The position numbers and the translations under genes were made by a program. DNA of 64,000 nt from NCBI GenBank assembly GCA_004794785.1, contig SJOL01003902.1:154354-218353 (forward strand), given 5' to 3'. This DNA is from Opisthorchis felineus (lineage: Eukaryota; Platyhelminthes; Trematoda; Opisthorchiida; Opisthorchiidae). Below the pieces are notes generated by a model that saw only the letters and a list, made by a program, of their open reading frames with translations, ran no database searches and had not been told where the DNA came from. Positions 11,601 through 23,600 of the stretch are shown piece by piece. Each line of letters begins with the position of its first letter. The stretch's first letter is position 1.

Positions 11601-14600
11601 CGTCTTACGTAGAAGGACGATTCGGAGGCCTTCCAGAAAAACCAGACTATTTCCGTAGTCCGATACGTTTTATCCCGTAGTATAGGAATAAATTTGAATA
11701 CCTGATGTTGTATAACATTATCAACCGTACGTTAATTCCTTAAATGACTATACTTCAATGGATGTATGAACGCATACCCGCTGGTGGAAAATGTTTACCC
11801 AAAAATTGGTGACACAAAGCAGTGCAGTGCGACTGTCCGTACACGGCGCAATTGCATTCGCTCTTCATTGTGAGACCGAAGCGACACAACAGTCCTCTGA
11901 TTATCCTTGCTGTCACTGTTTGCCTAATATGGCGCACCCAGAAATCAGGTCCAACGTACAAAGACGCTCCGTAATTTTCCCAGTTTACGGTAGTAAACTA
12001 CACAAAAGTACCTAGTCGGTAAGTTTGAAACAAGGCGGGTATATGATAAGATTCGGGGAATTCTCCTCTGACCAATTTCATGGACGGTTTTAGTAAATCC
12101 TTGCAGAGAGGTCAACATTGGCGCAGTTTCGCCGGTGCGCTAAGCAGGTTGTTGGTCAAGGAAGATCAACTTAATTAACCGGTTCGGGAAATAGAAGGAG
12201 AAGGAGACCAATAGTTGAGTTTCATTTCGGTCTAACGCACAAGCGTCTTCAGCAGTCAGGGAGCTTACAAACTCACTGATCTACGATGACCGCAAATGAG
12301 TACAACTCATGCGTAGACAGTGATCATCTTGTATGTCTTGTTCCTGCAGGGCTAATCCCAGAAGAGCATTTTTCTCTCCCACAAGGCGAAGAAATGTGCC
12401 GGGAAGATATCCGATACGGGAAACTTTATCGTGTTGATAACCGGTCAGATGCTATACACGGTTGACAGTTGAGGAATCGTGATGTTCGCATAGCTTCGAT
12501 TACCAATAGGTCTGTCAGTACACAGAAACCATGTATGCTGATAACTATAGACTTACGTACAATTAGCTTACACTAAGCTGTTCCTAACTATCGACCTGGT
12601 GTAATGCCATTTCGGATACCACATTAAGGCACACTCTGATTCGACATTTGCGGAACTTGTGGAAATAAAGTGTGCTACTGATGAACCGATGAATAACGAC
12701 CCCTTTGATTGAATAGCCCGTAAACACTTTCATTCAAATAGTATCAGACGAGGGTGGCCGCCTGCACTGAATACAAACGTCTCTCTCTCTCTATGGATGA
12801 CGGGTGTTAGATTCTCCGTCACCACAGTTGATGTCGTGAGCACCGTCCGTTATAGACGGATTCCCATAGTGCACTGCTGTGTTTCGTCCTGTTGCCGTTT
12901 GCCCATCGAACACCAAAGATGTCGTTATTATCTTGATGCGACGCGGTAATTGTTTGTAAGATTCAACAGCCTTGACGTCAGATTCAAAAGCGAAGTTGCT
13001 ACCAATTTGAACAAACTTCGTGATCCAACCCACCACATTCAGCGTCACATTGAACAACATGAGTAACGTGATAATTCCTTCGACCAGATGATGTGAACTG
13101 TACTAGATTTCGGTTTCCTTTTCTTGGCAAAGTCACCTCCGATTGGGCCACCTGGTACATCCAGATTAGAAGTTGACTTGATTCTCTATTGAGCCCAGAT
13201 GGTGGCTTTTGAATGTTCTAGTGAAGGTTTCCTGTTTTTGCTGAGATATCTCAGTGGTTAAGGTGTGAACTTGCTGACCGGAAGGCCCGCGGTTCAAACG
13301 CAAAATCCGGCATCTCGACTGCCCTTCTCTATGCTTGGGCAAACCGATAGTATCTCAATAGTCGTGCTTCCTTCGGATGGCATCGCAGCTAGGCAACGGA
13401 GGGCTGTTTCACTAGGGAGTAAGGATCTCCTGTTTTAAAACAAACCTGAAACTAGTACAATGATATCACACACAAAAACGCTTAAAAAAACCTCGAGAAA
13501 ACCAAAGGTTTCAAGTGGATAGCTGGTTGACTGGAGTAGTTGGTGACGGATTTGTAGCCGTTCGAATTCAGCGGTTCATTAAGCCAGCATTGCTGGTTTG
13601 ATCAAAAAACGAGTTGACGAAATTGACGTAACAGACTACTCACAAGGTTGTTAAAAACCCTTCGACAAAGTGCGTTTGTCGAGGTAATGAACTACTTTAT
13701 TTTCTAATCACAAAAATTATACATTGTATTTTAGGGCTCTGTTAATGTACCAACCTCGACTTCGCAGGTAACGCCTGTGAAACCAGTGGCCGATGGCGTG
13801 AGTTTTTCCTTTTGTGCACCTGAAGTATAATTTTACTAAGTTCCTCTGAAACGCCAGATAGTAAAGTTTTGGTCAGAATGATGGGTATTATGGAACTGCG
13901 TGTCCAGGGCAATGGTAGCTGGGCTAAAACAAACCGTTCTCTAGCATCCCCAACATTTCCAGAATCCATGACATAGTAATCGGTCCCGAGCGTTTTTCGA
14001 CTGACTGGGAAAGCAACAGCGTCTGTTTATTGCGGCAACTCAACTCAAAGGAAGGTAACAGATATCAATTCACTGATATAATCGCGGTTTCTTGTATCCC
14101 AACATTGTGCGGATGCCGGGACTTCTGTTCAACGGACTAATTTCTGCAACATGGTCTTACTACCCCGAGTTTATCAGATCATTGGAACACATCTCGGCGT
14201 GTGTCAACTGGTATGTTACAGTGCGTTTGTAGCAAACAGACAGCAAACTGATACAACGCCCATCCTAACTGTGTCCTTTTGAAAGATGCTCACAAAGAAT
14301 TCTGTCCATAAAGAACACTCATTTGAAAACCACTTCTGTTTTGACGGGAGACTCAACTGAATCCAGCTGAGTCTCCATCTATGATGTTCCTATTCGGCTG
14401 AACGTACCGCCAAGGAAATCCTCAAGTAAATCACCGCCTCTTTGCTTGATAGTTCATCTCCAAATCAAGGTATTCTGAACGGGCTCTTTAGGAGAGTCTT
14501 ACATAATGTTCCGGACACGGTCTAATTTGCGCATTTCTTGATGAATGCTATATGGACAGTCTGATCCGTGAATCCAAAATGTAAGAGTTGGTCTGATTTA

Positions 14601-17600
14601 CGGCTTCTCTAACAAGATTAATGGTGGTCAGATTTGAAGTTACTACTTACAAGTAAGAGGACCGCGCTTATTGAATGTGCCTCTAGAAACGGATGGACAT
14701 TCAGTGCGTTGTCCCTCCTCAACTGAAATTGCTGCACAGTTGGTAGGATACACCAGTATCACAATACGTTTTATAGACGCAACACACTACTAACAACGTT
14801 GCTGGAAACTCTCCGATAGTCCACAACCGGGTACGCCCTACTTTAGGCGCCTCAGGTTGGCGCAGTCCACAAGCAACTCTCGACTTTATGTTTTACTTGA
14901 ACCAAAATTGCACGAAATTAGCAAAATACACGCATTTGCTTGCCAGTCTGGTTCTCACAAGTGATTCACCTGAATCATAGGCGATTCTTTTGTTTACACT
15001 GTTCTCCTTCAGCTAAATATGCGGCACAATGTTCGCCTCATATTTCAGTTGGTAAGACACTTGGAACGATACGGAATCTCGAGGACTGGGTCTACCGAAT
15101 GAGCCCCAAGAAGAGCGATACCGGCTGTCGAAGTGTTTCCAGCAACCTTGCGAGTAGTGTGTTACATCCGCTGGAGATGAAACCAACTTTTTTGAAGTGG
15201 GCAGGACAGCTAGGATAGGTGGCACGATTCCGTTTCTTTGTCGGAAGTGTCCTTGAGCGCAATGAAATGTTTCCTTATAGCTACTTAGGCTACGTATGAG
15301 AGTGTACACTAATACACTTTGTAGACTTTACTTCATCTGATATGTTTGTAACCACTCCAAACTTCCACTATGGAACTCCGATCTCTTTGCCAGGTTGAAG
15401 ACACAAAGGTGGCCGGAGAAAAGGCTGAAGGGGATAGCCAGAACAACCAGGCCGTGAGTCCATTCAGAGTGAAATTACAGCACATTCGTTTCAAAACAGA
15501 TTCCGATATTCACATCACATACCGAGTGATTGGGTTATTTCGGGCCTCAAAACAAAGCGTTTATGGCTTTAAATGAGTACACTGAGTTTTGAACCCGCTA
15601 CCTTCCGACTAGAAGTTGAGTACTTTAGGCGTTCCGCCACCGGTGGCTCATCAACGCTTAGATAGGACCGTCGAGCGGTTAAGTGATCGTCCACGTGGCC
15701 GGGAGGACTCGGTTTCGATGCTCGGAGGAGAATCGTGAGATGCGCACTGCTGTTCCTGAGGATAGTGTAAAGAGATTTGCTAATAATATGTGGCGGCTAT
15801 TCAGACTGTTGTTCAGCAATTCATGATCGAACGTCTGAGTGCCCAGCCACCGATCGGAAGGTCGCGGATTCCAAACTCTCTGAGTTTCGTGATGGTTTCG
15901 AATGAGGATGAAACAGATGTGGCTTTTCAGCATAGATTCACCTCACTTACCGGACAAAGTCCCTATTATAAAAGGCACATTTGGTAGCCTGAATGCGACA
16001 ATGAGGCCTTGAATCAACGGATCGCAAAGACCTCAGCGACTTGGAGAACACCGGAATGTTGAAGACTAAAAAGGTTGGCGAACGATGAGGTCAAAATGAT
16101 TTGATGACCTGTGACCGAAAGGTGTTTTCCAACTGTGGTAACTTCTGACCAGGTAACGGTCCTGAGCTTTGGGTTGTTATCATGTTCTGCACTCAACGGG
16201 GGAAGTGGTCCTTGTTCCTATCGTTGAGACGCCAATCGGTTCCGTTCATGTGACTTTCGCCACACCTACAAATGAATCATTCATCTTTGCACCTACACGA
16301 TTAAAACCTATGTTCTATTAAAACGCACAACCCCTCTTGATTTCTTTGAATAACACTCCCGTTTTTCATCCCTCCCTCCAAGGTCACTCCATCTTTTCTT
16401 ATCCACCGCTTAACCGCCTTGCTTCAGCACACTCTGTAGACCGTTGAAAACACCCAAATGACCTGCTGTCTTGTATGACGACCAAAATAGGTACAATACC
16501 CTATGAGTGTTCACGACGTTATTAGCCTGACGACCTGCTTTTCGTTGAGCAACCATGTTACCCTTTTCTAAATCCTTTGTTTATCACGTGATTGTTTCCA
16601 ACAAGGAAGCTTATGATGCTTCGTTACACTGGATACTGAATTAGGTTTTTCTGATTTCTTTGGGCAGAATGCGGCCGAACAAAATGAGGAACAACCAGGA
16701 AAAGTGGCTGGCAGTGAAAGCGTGTCGCTGGAAATCGAGAAACCTAAAATCGTAAGTTTCGCACCCACAATCATTTCTTGTGATCCCATACCGTGGACTG
16801 TACAACAAAACAACTATAGAGTAACAGATGGCGGTTTAGTCCGAATCGGCCAACCAACAACTTTAGAAAACCACAGAGTGTGCTAGGTTCGTTATTTATC
16901 TTGCGTAGAATTCAACGTCTTCTCACAAGATAGTGCAGTTGACTAAGCCGAGAAATCGTTATCAGGAGCCCCCTTTGAATCTGCACGGTTTCTATGGTGA
17001 ACGTGCTGTGTTGCAGTTCACGGCAGCTATTCTCGTACAGGTATGCCAGAACAAGTTTCGTCGACTACCGCTCAAACGGCATGCGACAAGTCTGTGCACA
17101 ACAAAATTCGTTTCACCCAAATTTTGTTACAGCAAATCAGAAAGTTACTACTTATAACATATTAGTACCAATAAAAATTGACTACTTGGCAACACGTTAG
17201 CAACTGACCCATCACAATGCGTTCTGTTCAGAGGTCAGGCTACGCAGTCCAAATTTTTTGCGCCTAAACGAATGCAAGTCAAGCGGAAACCAAAATGGCT
17301 GTACACTATGGAAGTACTAAACCACACCACTTCGAAAACAAGCCACGCAAAAATTGGAAACGGAACAACTCAAGCCTGGTAGCCGGGCCGTAAAAATTCA
17401 AAAACACTCTGTATGGACCGCAATAGATGCCTTGGAGTGGGAAGAGGCACGGGTTAAGTGATGTCATTCTGGTGCCTGGTGATACTTGACGGAAGGTAAC
17501 TGATGAAAGCCTTCCAGAATATCCATGGATTACACTGTGTGCCACTAGTTAGAGGCTGAATCGCCACTCAAAAAGCGGAAATCTGCCACGAGCAAGCTGT

Positions 17601-20600
17601 TTAAACAAACAGTAGCAAAACGTGTTTCTTATACCATAGAACTAGAGTTCAAAAATAACCTGGGTAAGACACGTCTGATGGAAGAGGGTAAGTCAAGTGC
17701 GTCTGATGGGGACCAATCGAGATGCACGTTACAAAATCACAAAATTATGGACTCGACTTCAAAGTAATCAGAAGCGGAAATCATCACAGACGTGTAAACT
17801 TCACAGCCACTGGCTGTGCAATTTGGAGAAAAACGAGCAACGATAACACCTATTTTCGGAAAATGTGGAGAGGACAGGCATCTCTTCTTCAACAGATTCC
17901 ACAGACGGTGAAAAATTCCCAACTGCACGATGTCTTAAAGATAAGATACCAGCCCTCATCCAAAATATGGTTGCATATTCATCCTCCTGGTTCTGGTTAG
18001 CGAAGTAGGGTTTGGCGCAAGAAACGGCGATTGCTAAGACAGTATGCAAGAATATCTCTTTTTTGAACGTAACCAGACTCAGTAGTTTGGCCAGAAACTT
18101 GATCATGTCACACCGAATTGACACCATTCACGTGATCATTCCAAACGAGCCGTTTCACCGAGTACCTAGCATACTTTCAGTGTCGATCCAACGGCCTTGC
18201 TTGACTACGGCTGAAGCAGTGGCAATATGATTGTATCATCTGGTCCTGTGCTTTTCAAAACGATTCCTACGAGCTCTGAGTCTGTCTTGGTCATGTGACG
18301 TGAATAGTGCGATCCAGATGTCTTCTAGACAAACTTACAGCATCCAGTTAAATGCGACCAACCAGTTACGCGTGTTTTGTGATATAATTTATACATAATT
18401 CAGACAGGACAACAACACACAAGAAATATAAGATGGACTAATTGAATTAAAGGAATAGAACTACTGAAATAGAAGTACCTGGAATGGGACCAACCAGATG
18501 CACTATAATCAGACCACGACGTAATTCGAATCCACGAAGAACCAATCAAATTGCTCACTGGCGAACCTCCAAACAAACAATCAACTAATTATTGTATAAA
18601 AACTATATAAACACACATCTAACTGACCCACTTAACCGCACACCAACATTGTCGCGTGTAATGTCGACGAAATGTTTGCAAACTAATTCTCAGGCAACTT
18701 AGTTCCTCAAACTCTTAGTAACTGCAGAACCAGTGTATTAGTTTTGATTCAAGCCTCGTACGGATCACGTCGAATTTCACATAAGCGACTTCCTCCTAGA
18801 AAAGAGGTCGTGGTCAACGAAGAATACCGATGTTTTTGGCATTAGAGAGGAAGAGTTCATTCGCAAATGTGTCCCTCTGGAAGAGCTTCCAGTTAGATTT
18901 TCAGGGGCTCTCAAATTTCACTTGAGAATCCATTTTGATTACCGGTGATGAAACGTTTTCCGAGGCTCAAATCCAGCATCTGCTAGATTCGATTATCACC
19001 CACCCGGTTACCCTTTTTGTTCATCTATTATTGACCGCAGGCAACACTCGATAACTCGGCATGGATCTACAAACACCTGATAGAGTTTACCGCCGATGCG
19101 CAAAACAAGCTCATCATTGGAGGAATTGATAACGGAACGGTTATAAAAAAGCGCAAATTTTATTTCGAATGGATCGAAATCGATGTGGTGTGCATAACAA
19201 ACGGATGTACCCTACCCAACTTGCGTATGTTCTTCGACAAGAAGCGTCGCTTGCGAATTTGCACGGAGACTGTGCCCGTAATTGATCACACCACCTTCCC
19301 TGCTGTGGAACCCGCAGATGAAACAAGGTAGGTGTTTCGGAACAAACAAATTTCAATTTTTTTTCTCCTGTGGGCAGTGTGGTCCCATGACGATTCAGCC
19401 TGTTTTTACTTAATCAATATCCACAGACGTCCAATATAATGTCCCCAGAAGAGTACACATATGCCGTCCATCACCAAAACAGACAAGCTTCTTCAAATCT
19501 GGTTTCCAAATTGTAAGATTTTATTCACAGTATTCCATGTTGGCTCATACAGCACATACAGGATACGGTTTCTAGCCTCATTCTCCAGCAAGCCCACCTG
19601 TATGTGGGCGATCGTTAAAGTTGTCCAGTGTTGCCTATTCAATCACACTTAATTCTTTCAGTATTCAGAGTGATTTGGCACAAGATGTCCATAAAATCAG
19701 ATAAATTCCGGAGGCGATTTGATCTGAAGTGTGTGACAGCGAAGCCTGATATCAGTACAATGAGAAATGCGACAAACTGTAACATCACCCAGTGTAATGA
19801 CGACCTTGTCTCGCTTCGTGTGTTCCGCTGTAACTTTTCGTTCGCCGTTATTAGCTCGATTCCCTTCATGCGTCCCTCCAGTTGGTTTCATTGGCATGGC
19901 TTGGCAAAACATTGCCGTCACAGTAGCCTCTTGATATTCAGCTAGGTGCCGTCCTCTTTGTGACACGCGAAGTGGTGCCTAACTGATCTCAGTTGATCTT
20001 AATTGATCGCATGGCCAGTCCAAGATTGCTTATTTGAATTAGCTCGTTGGAACGTCTAGTGTTCGCTTGTCACAATGCAGCATGCTAATATCCAATACAA
20101 GAGAAAAAAATTAAGTCGATAGCCCTTGATGTATCTTTTTTTAGTCACGATTCTGGGCATATCTGTCGAAGCCCGCTGAATGTGTTGCAAAGGCCTCAAC
20201 GTAGACCAGTCCCAATACATTCGTTAGATTTGTTTGCTGAGTGGGAGCTTCTAAAATAATGTCTAGGTTAATCGTACAATTCGTGTCTTCGTGAACGTTA
20301 TCTTTTAAATACCTTTTACTCGTAAAATCAGACGTTGCGGAGGACGACTGGTCGACAGCCCTTACTGTTTTGCCCACCCCCCCCCTCCCTTAAGCTCATT
20401 CAGTTTATAAGTTCCCGTCTGTCTTATGTTCTGCTTGAACATCAAACTCTAATCAAGTTGGCTAATTCCTGTCATTCCATCCTTTCGTCCATGATCCAGG
20501 GAATATTTCTCTCTGAGTCATTTCGGTGTGCTTACTGGGATAAACCTGAGAAAGGCCTGTCTAAGCCACCCATCGGCCAAGGCCACACAAGAAGCACTGT

Positions 20601-23600
20601 CGAGAAGACGCCGAAACGCTGATTGGTTCATTGTTCCTGGAACGTTGTATTGTGGACCTGGTAAGTACATTCGATTGAATCGCGCCCTCAGCACCTGCGA
20701 ACTAAGCGTTTAGTTTTGAGCCAAACCGGGTTGCAGTCCACTGACTCACCTGTTACCGGTTTCCGGCTGATCTTTACAACGAACCTGGCCTAACACAGTT
20801 CGATTAAGTGAACTTCGCTGTAATACAAGACCTGGTGAGCGGCTTTTAAAAGCTCACCTGAAGTGCGGGTCAAGCAAACGTTCAACTGTTTCAACCACAG
20901 CTGACTAGCCAATCGGATTCGAGTACCAGCCGCTCATATGATTGGCTGATGGCTCCGACAGTAAGTCGATGTCTGAAGGCAACATTACAGTTTTACTGTC
21001 CTACTTGAATGTAGTTGAAAAGGCGGAATTTCGGTCTTCCTTGGTTCTGCGTTTCATCACTTTACGATTCTTAAATAACGTCCTTGAGAATGCGATTATC
21101 GGAGATGTGTTTTTGTGGTCCACCAGTGTAGCCGGTTTTATTCATCAAAACGCACTCAATCGCGTCGATTTTGACTCGTTTGCGAATTTCAACTTTTGGG
21201 ATTCGATATCTAGATGAGGTGTTGCCAAGGTAGCCATCCACAATAACCGGCACACCGATCTTTGAATCAGGGGGCTTTATTTCGGCCAAGAAACGTTTTG
21301 AGTTGAAGGAGTGACTCTCCAGAAGGCAAGTCATCCCTGGGATCACGAAAGGCTTCTGCGCAAAGCAGAGTCAAGCACAAGCTGAAGAGAACTGTAGCTA
21401 GAATGCAAATCCCATTCCCAGTTTGAATTCGTCAGGAAGCTACTCGGGACCTCATTCCCTACTGAAGGGCTTGGACATGTTGGCGGTTCCTTAAAAAATT
21501 TGAAACATCACTTTCTTTATAACAACTTAAACAGAACTCAGAAGGTTTGAGCTGTTGCTAGATACACCGGGTGTATTTCGCTGTATTTTTTCAGGCGCGT
21601 ACTAAAGAACAATGTCAGATAAATAAATAAATAAATGAAACAGAATAAGAGTCTTTAGCTTCGGGATGTTGGAAAAAAGTCAGTCACCAAAAGAATACCA
21701 AAAATATAATCGATCCGTTCTGTTTACACAGTTCTGGTGTCCATCTTCTAAAAGCAATGGATTTAGCGCACTGTAGCCTCTTGCAGCTTGTGGTGTTTTG
21801 CACGATGTGATACACAAATGGCGGATCAAAACATTGCCTACATTCGAGTAAATGGCAGACTATCGATGAAGCCGGTATCGATCGTGCATTTGCCCCAGGA
21901 TTCAAATTTCTATTTGAGCTTGCCGAGGATGATGATGTATCCGCCTGTCTAAGTCAAAGTTGTCTTTCAGTTCTTCCAATGTATTTAGACCAAAACTCAC
22001 ACGTAAAACGATAGAGGTTGGAGGTGGCTTAGTGAGACAGAGAAACTCTGACCACAGAGGTCGAGATTCGGTTACAGCGATAGATGCCCACAGGTTAGGC
22101 ATCGTGAAAACTTAGTTGAACAGCCGAAGTCACACACTACTCCATTAGCTCACTGATATCGTCCCCTAAGAATTGCAGATTCAGGAACTCCACGAGGAGA
22201 ACGTGCAAAGAAGATACCCAAGAACGAAATGTGCATCAAAAACGGACCAAAAAACTAACCAGGAACTCACTAATGTTTTTAAAAATATTAACTGCGTTCC
22301 ACTAGCCGTCTACCAGTCAAGGAAGGTTCAGACCATCGGCCACTGTATTCATGCTCTGTACTTCAACCATGGCAAACTGGGTAAACTGATAAAAGATAAA
22401 TGAAAAAATAGTCGTTCAGCTGTAACACCCTTTTGGTACCTAGCTTTCATGCCACCCGAATGAAGCACGAGGGCTGGGATACTGCCAGGTTGCCCAAGCC
22501 TAGACAGAGGAAGTCGGGAGGCAGACGTCGGAGTCGAACCACGAACCTTCCGGTCAGTAAATTCGCGCTCTGACCACTTGAGCCATCTCCCCCCCCCCCC
22601 CCGTAAACTGATAAGCTCTGCCGAAAATCAATTACTATCACACCAGTCAGCACATATAAGTGATATATTAGTTAAGTACAACAATCGAATTCTATCGTAT
22701 TCCGGGATAAATACAATCCGCTTCGTCCCATTTCATATGCTTCACACAGGCGATATTTATGTCCCTGGTGGCCCACCCGCTTTGGCCCACAAAACGGACA
22801 AATGCTGCGAAGCGCATGACAAATGTCCAAACAATATCCCTGCGTACGGAACGAGAAACCAATTTAGGAACCAGATGCCAAGTACAATGTCACACTGTGA
22901 TTGTGACCAAGAGTAAGTTTGTGAATTGACCTTTTTCGTGTAAGTTAAGTATGAATAGAATGGTCCCTTTTCATGAAGGATGCTACTCACGTGGTTGCTA
23001 TGAGCTATTTGACAGCCCATGTTCGGTTTCGATCTTCAGCTTTGGGCTCATCAGATAGGCTGAACCCTCAGTTTCGGTCAACTGTATGTTCTAGTTGAAC
23101 ACAATCCGCTGAGGTACTCATTTAGTCACTAAATTGATTTTGGCGGGCGACTCAACTAAAGCCCATCTGAATCTCTCGTTTATGATATTCCTCTTCAACT
23201 GATTGTGCTGCAAAGAGGCTGCTTCGTGTTTCCTTTGGTACGCCATTCGAGATATCGCCGTAAGTTCTCATGAAGAAAGCTACTCATCCGGCTGCTTAAA
23301 GCTAGTTGACAGCCTATGACCGGTTTCGCCCTTCCGCTTCGGGCTCATCAAGTAGGTGCAGTATTTTGAAGGGATTAGGCCGAGATTCGTAAAAGCCAAG
23401 TTCGTATATAAATGAGTGTACCTGGTGAAATATTGTCCCTATTTTGTGGCATATGCTGTCCTGGCAACGGTTCCAGACGAGGACTCATGTGCCTGAATAA
23501 ATTTGTATGACTGTATTGCTCTCGTAACCACTGCGTAGATGAACCTTCAACAGGAAAAAACAAATCTAATATGTTATCCCTGAGTTTAGCATCTGGAACG

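Larger units (their letters stand above)
19328..22749 (+). other. PLA2-A introns 6 and 7 (split by the exon at 20500-20660)
   Basis: 20340-20445 is a weak family (i) relic on the minus strand, with a C-rich run at 20379-20391. 22435-22605 is an inverted family (iii) SINE. Otherwise nothing supported. Confidence 0.45.
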
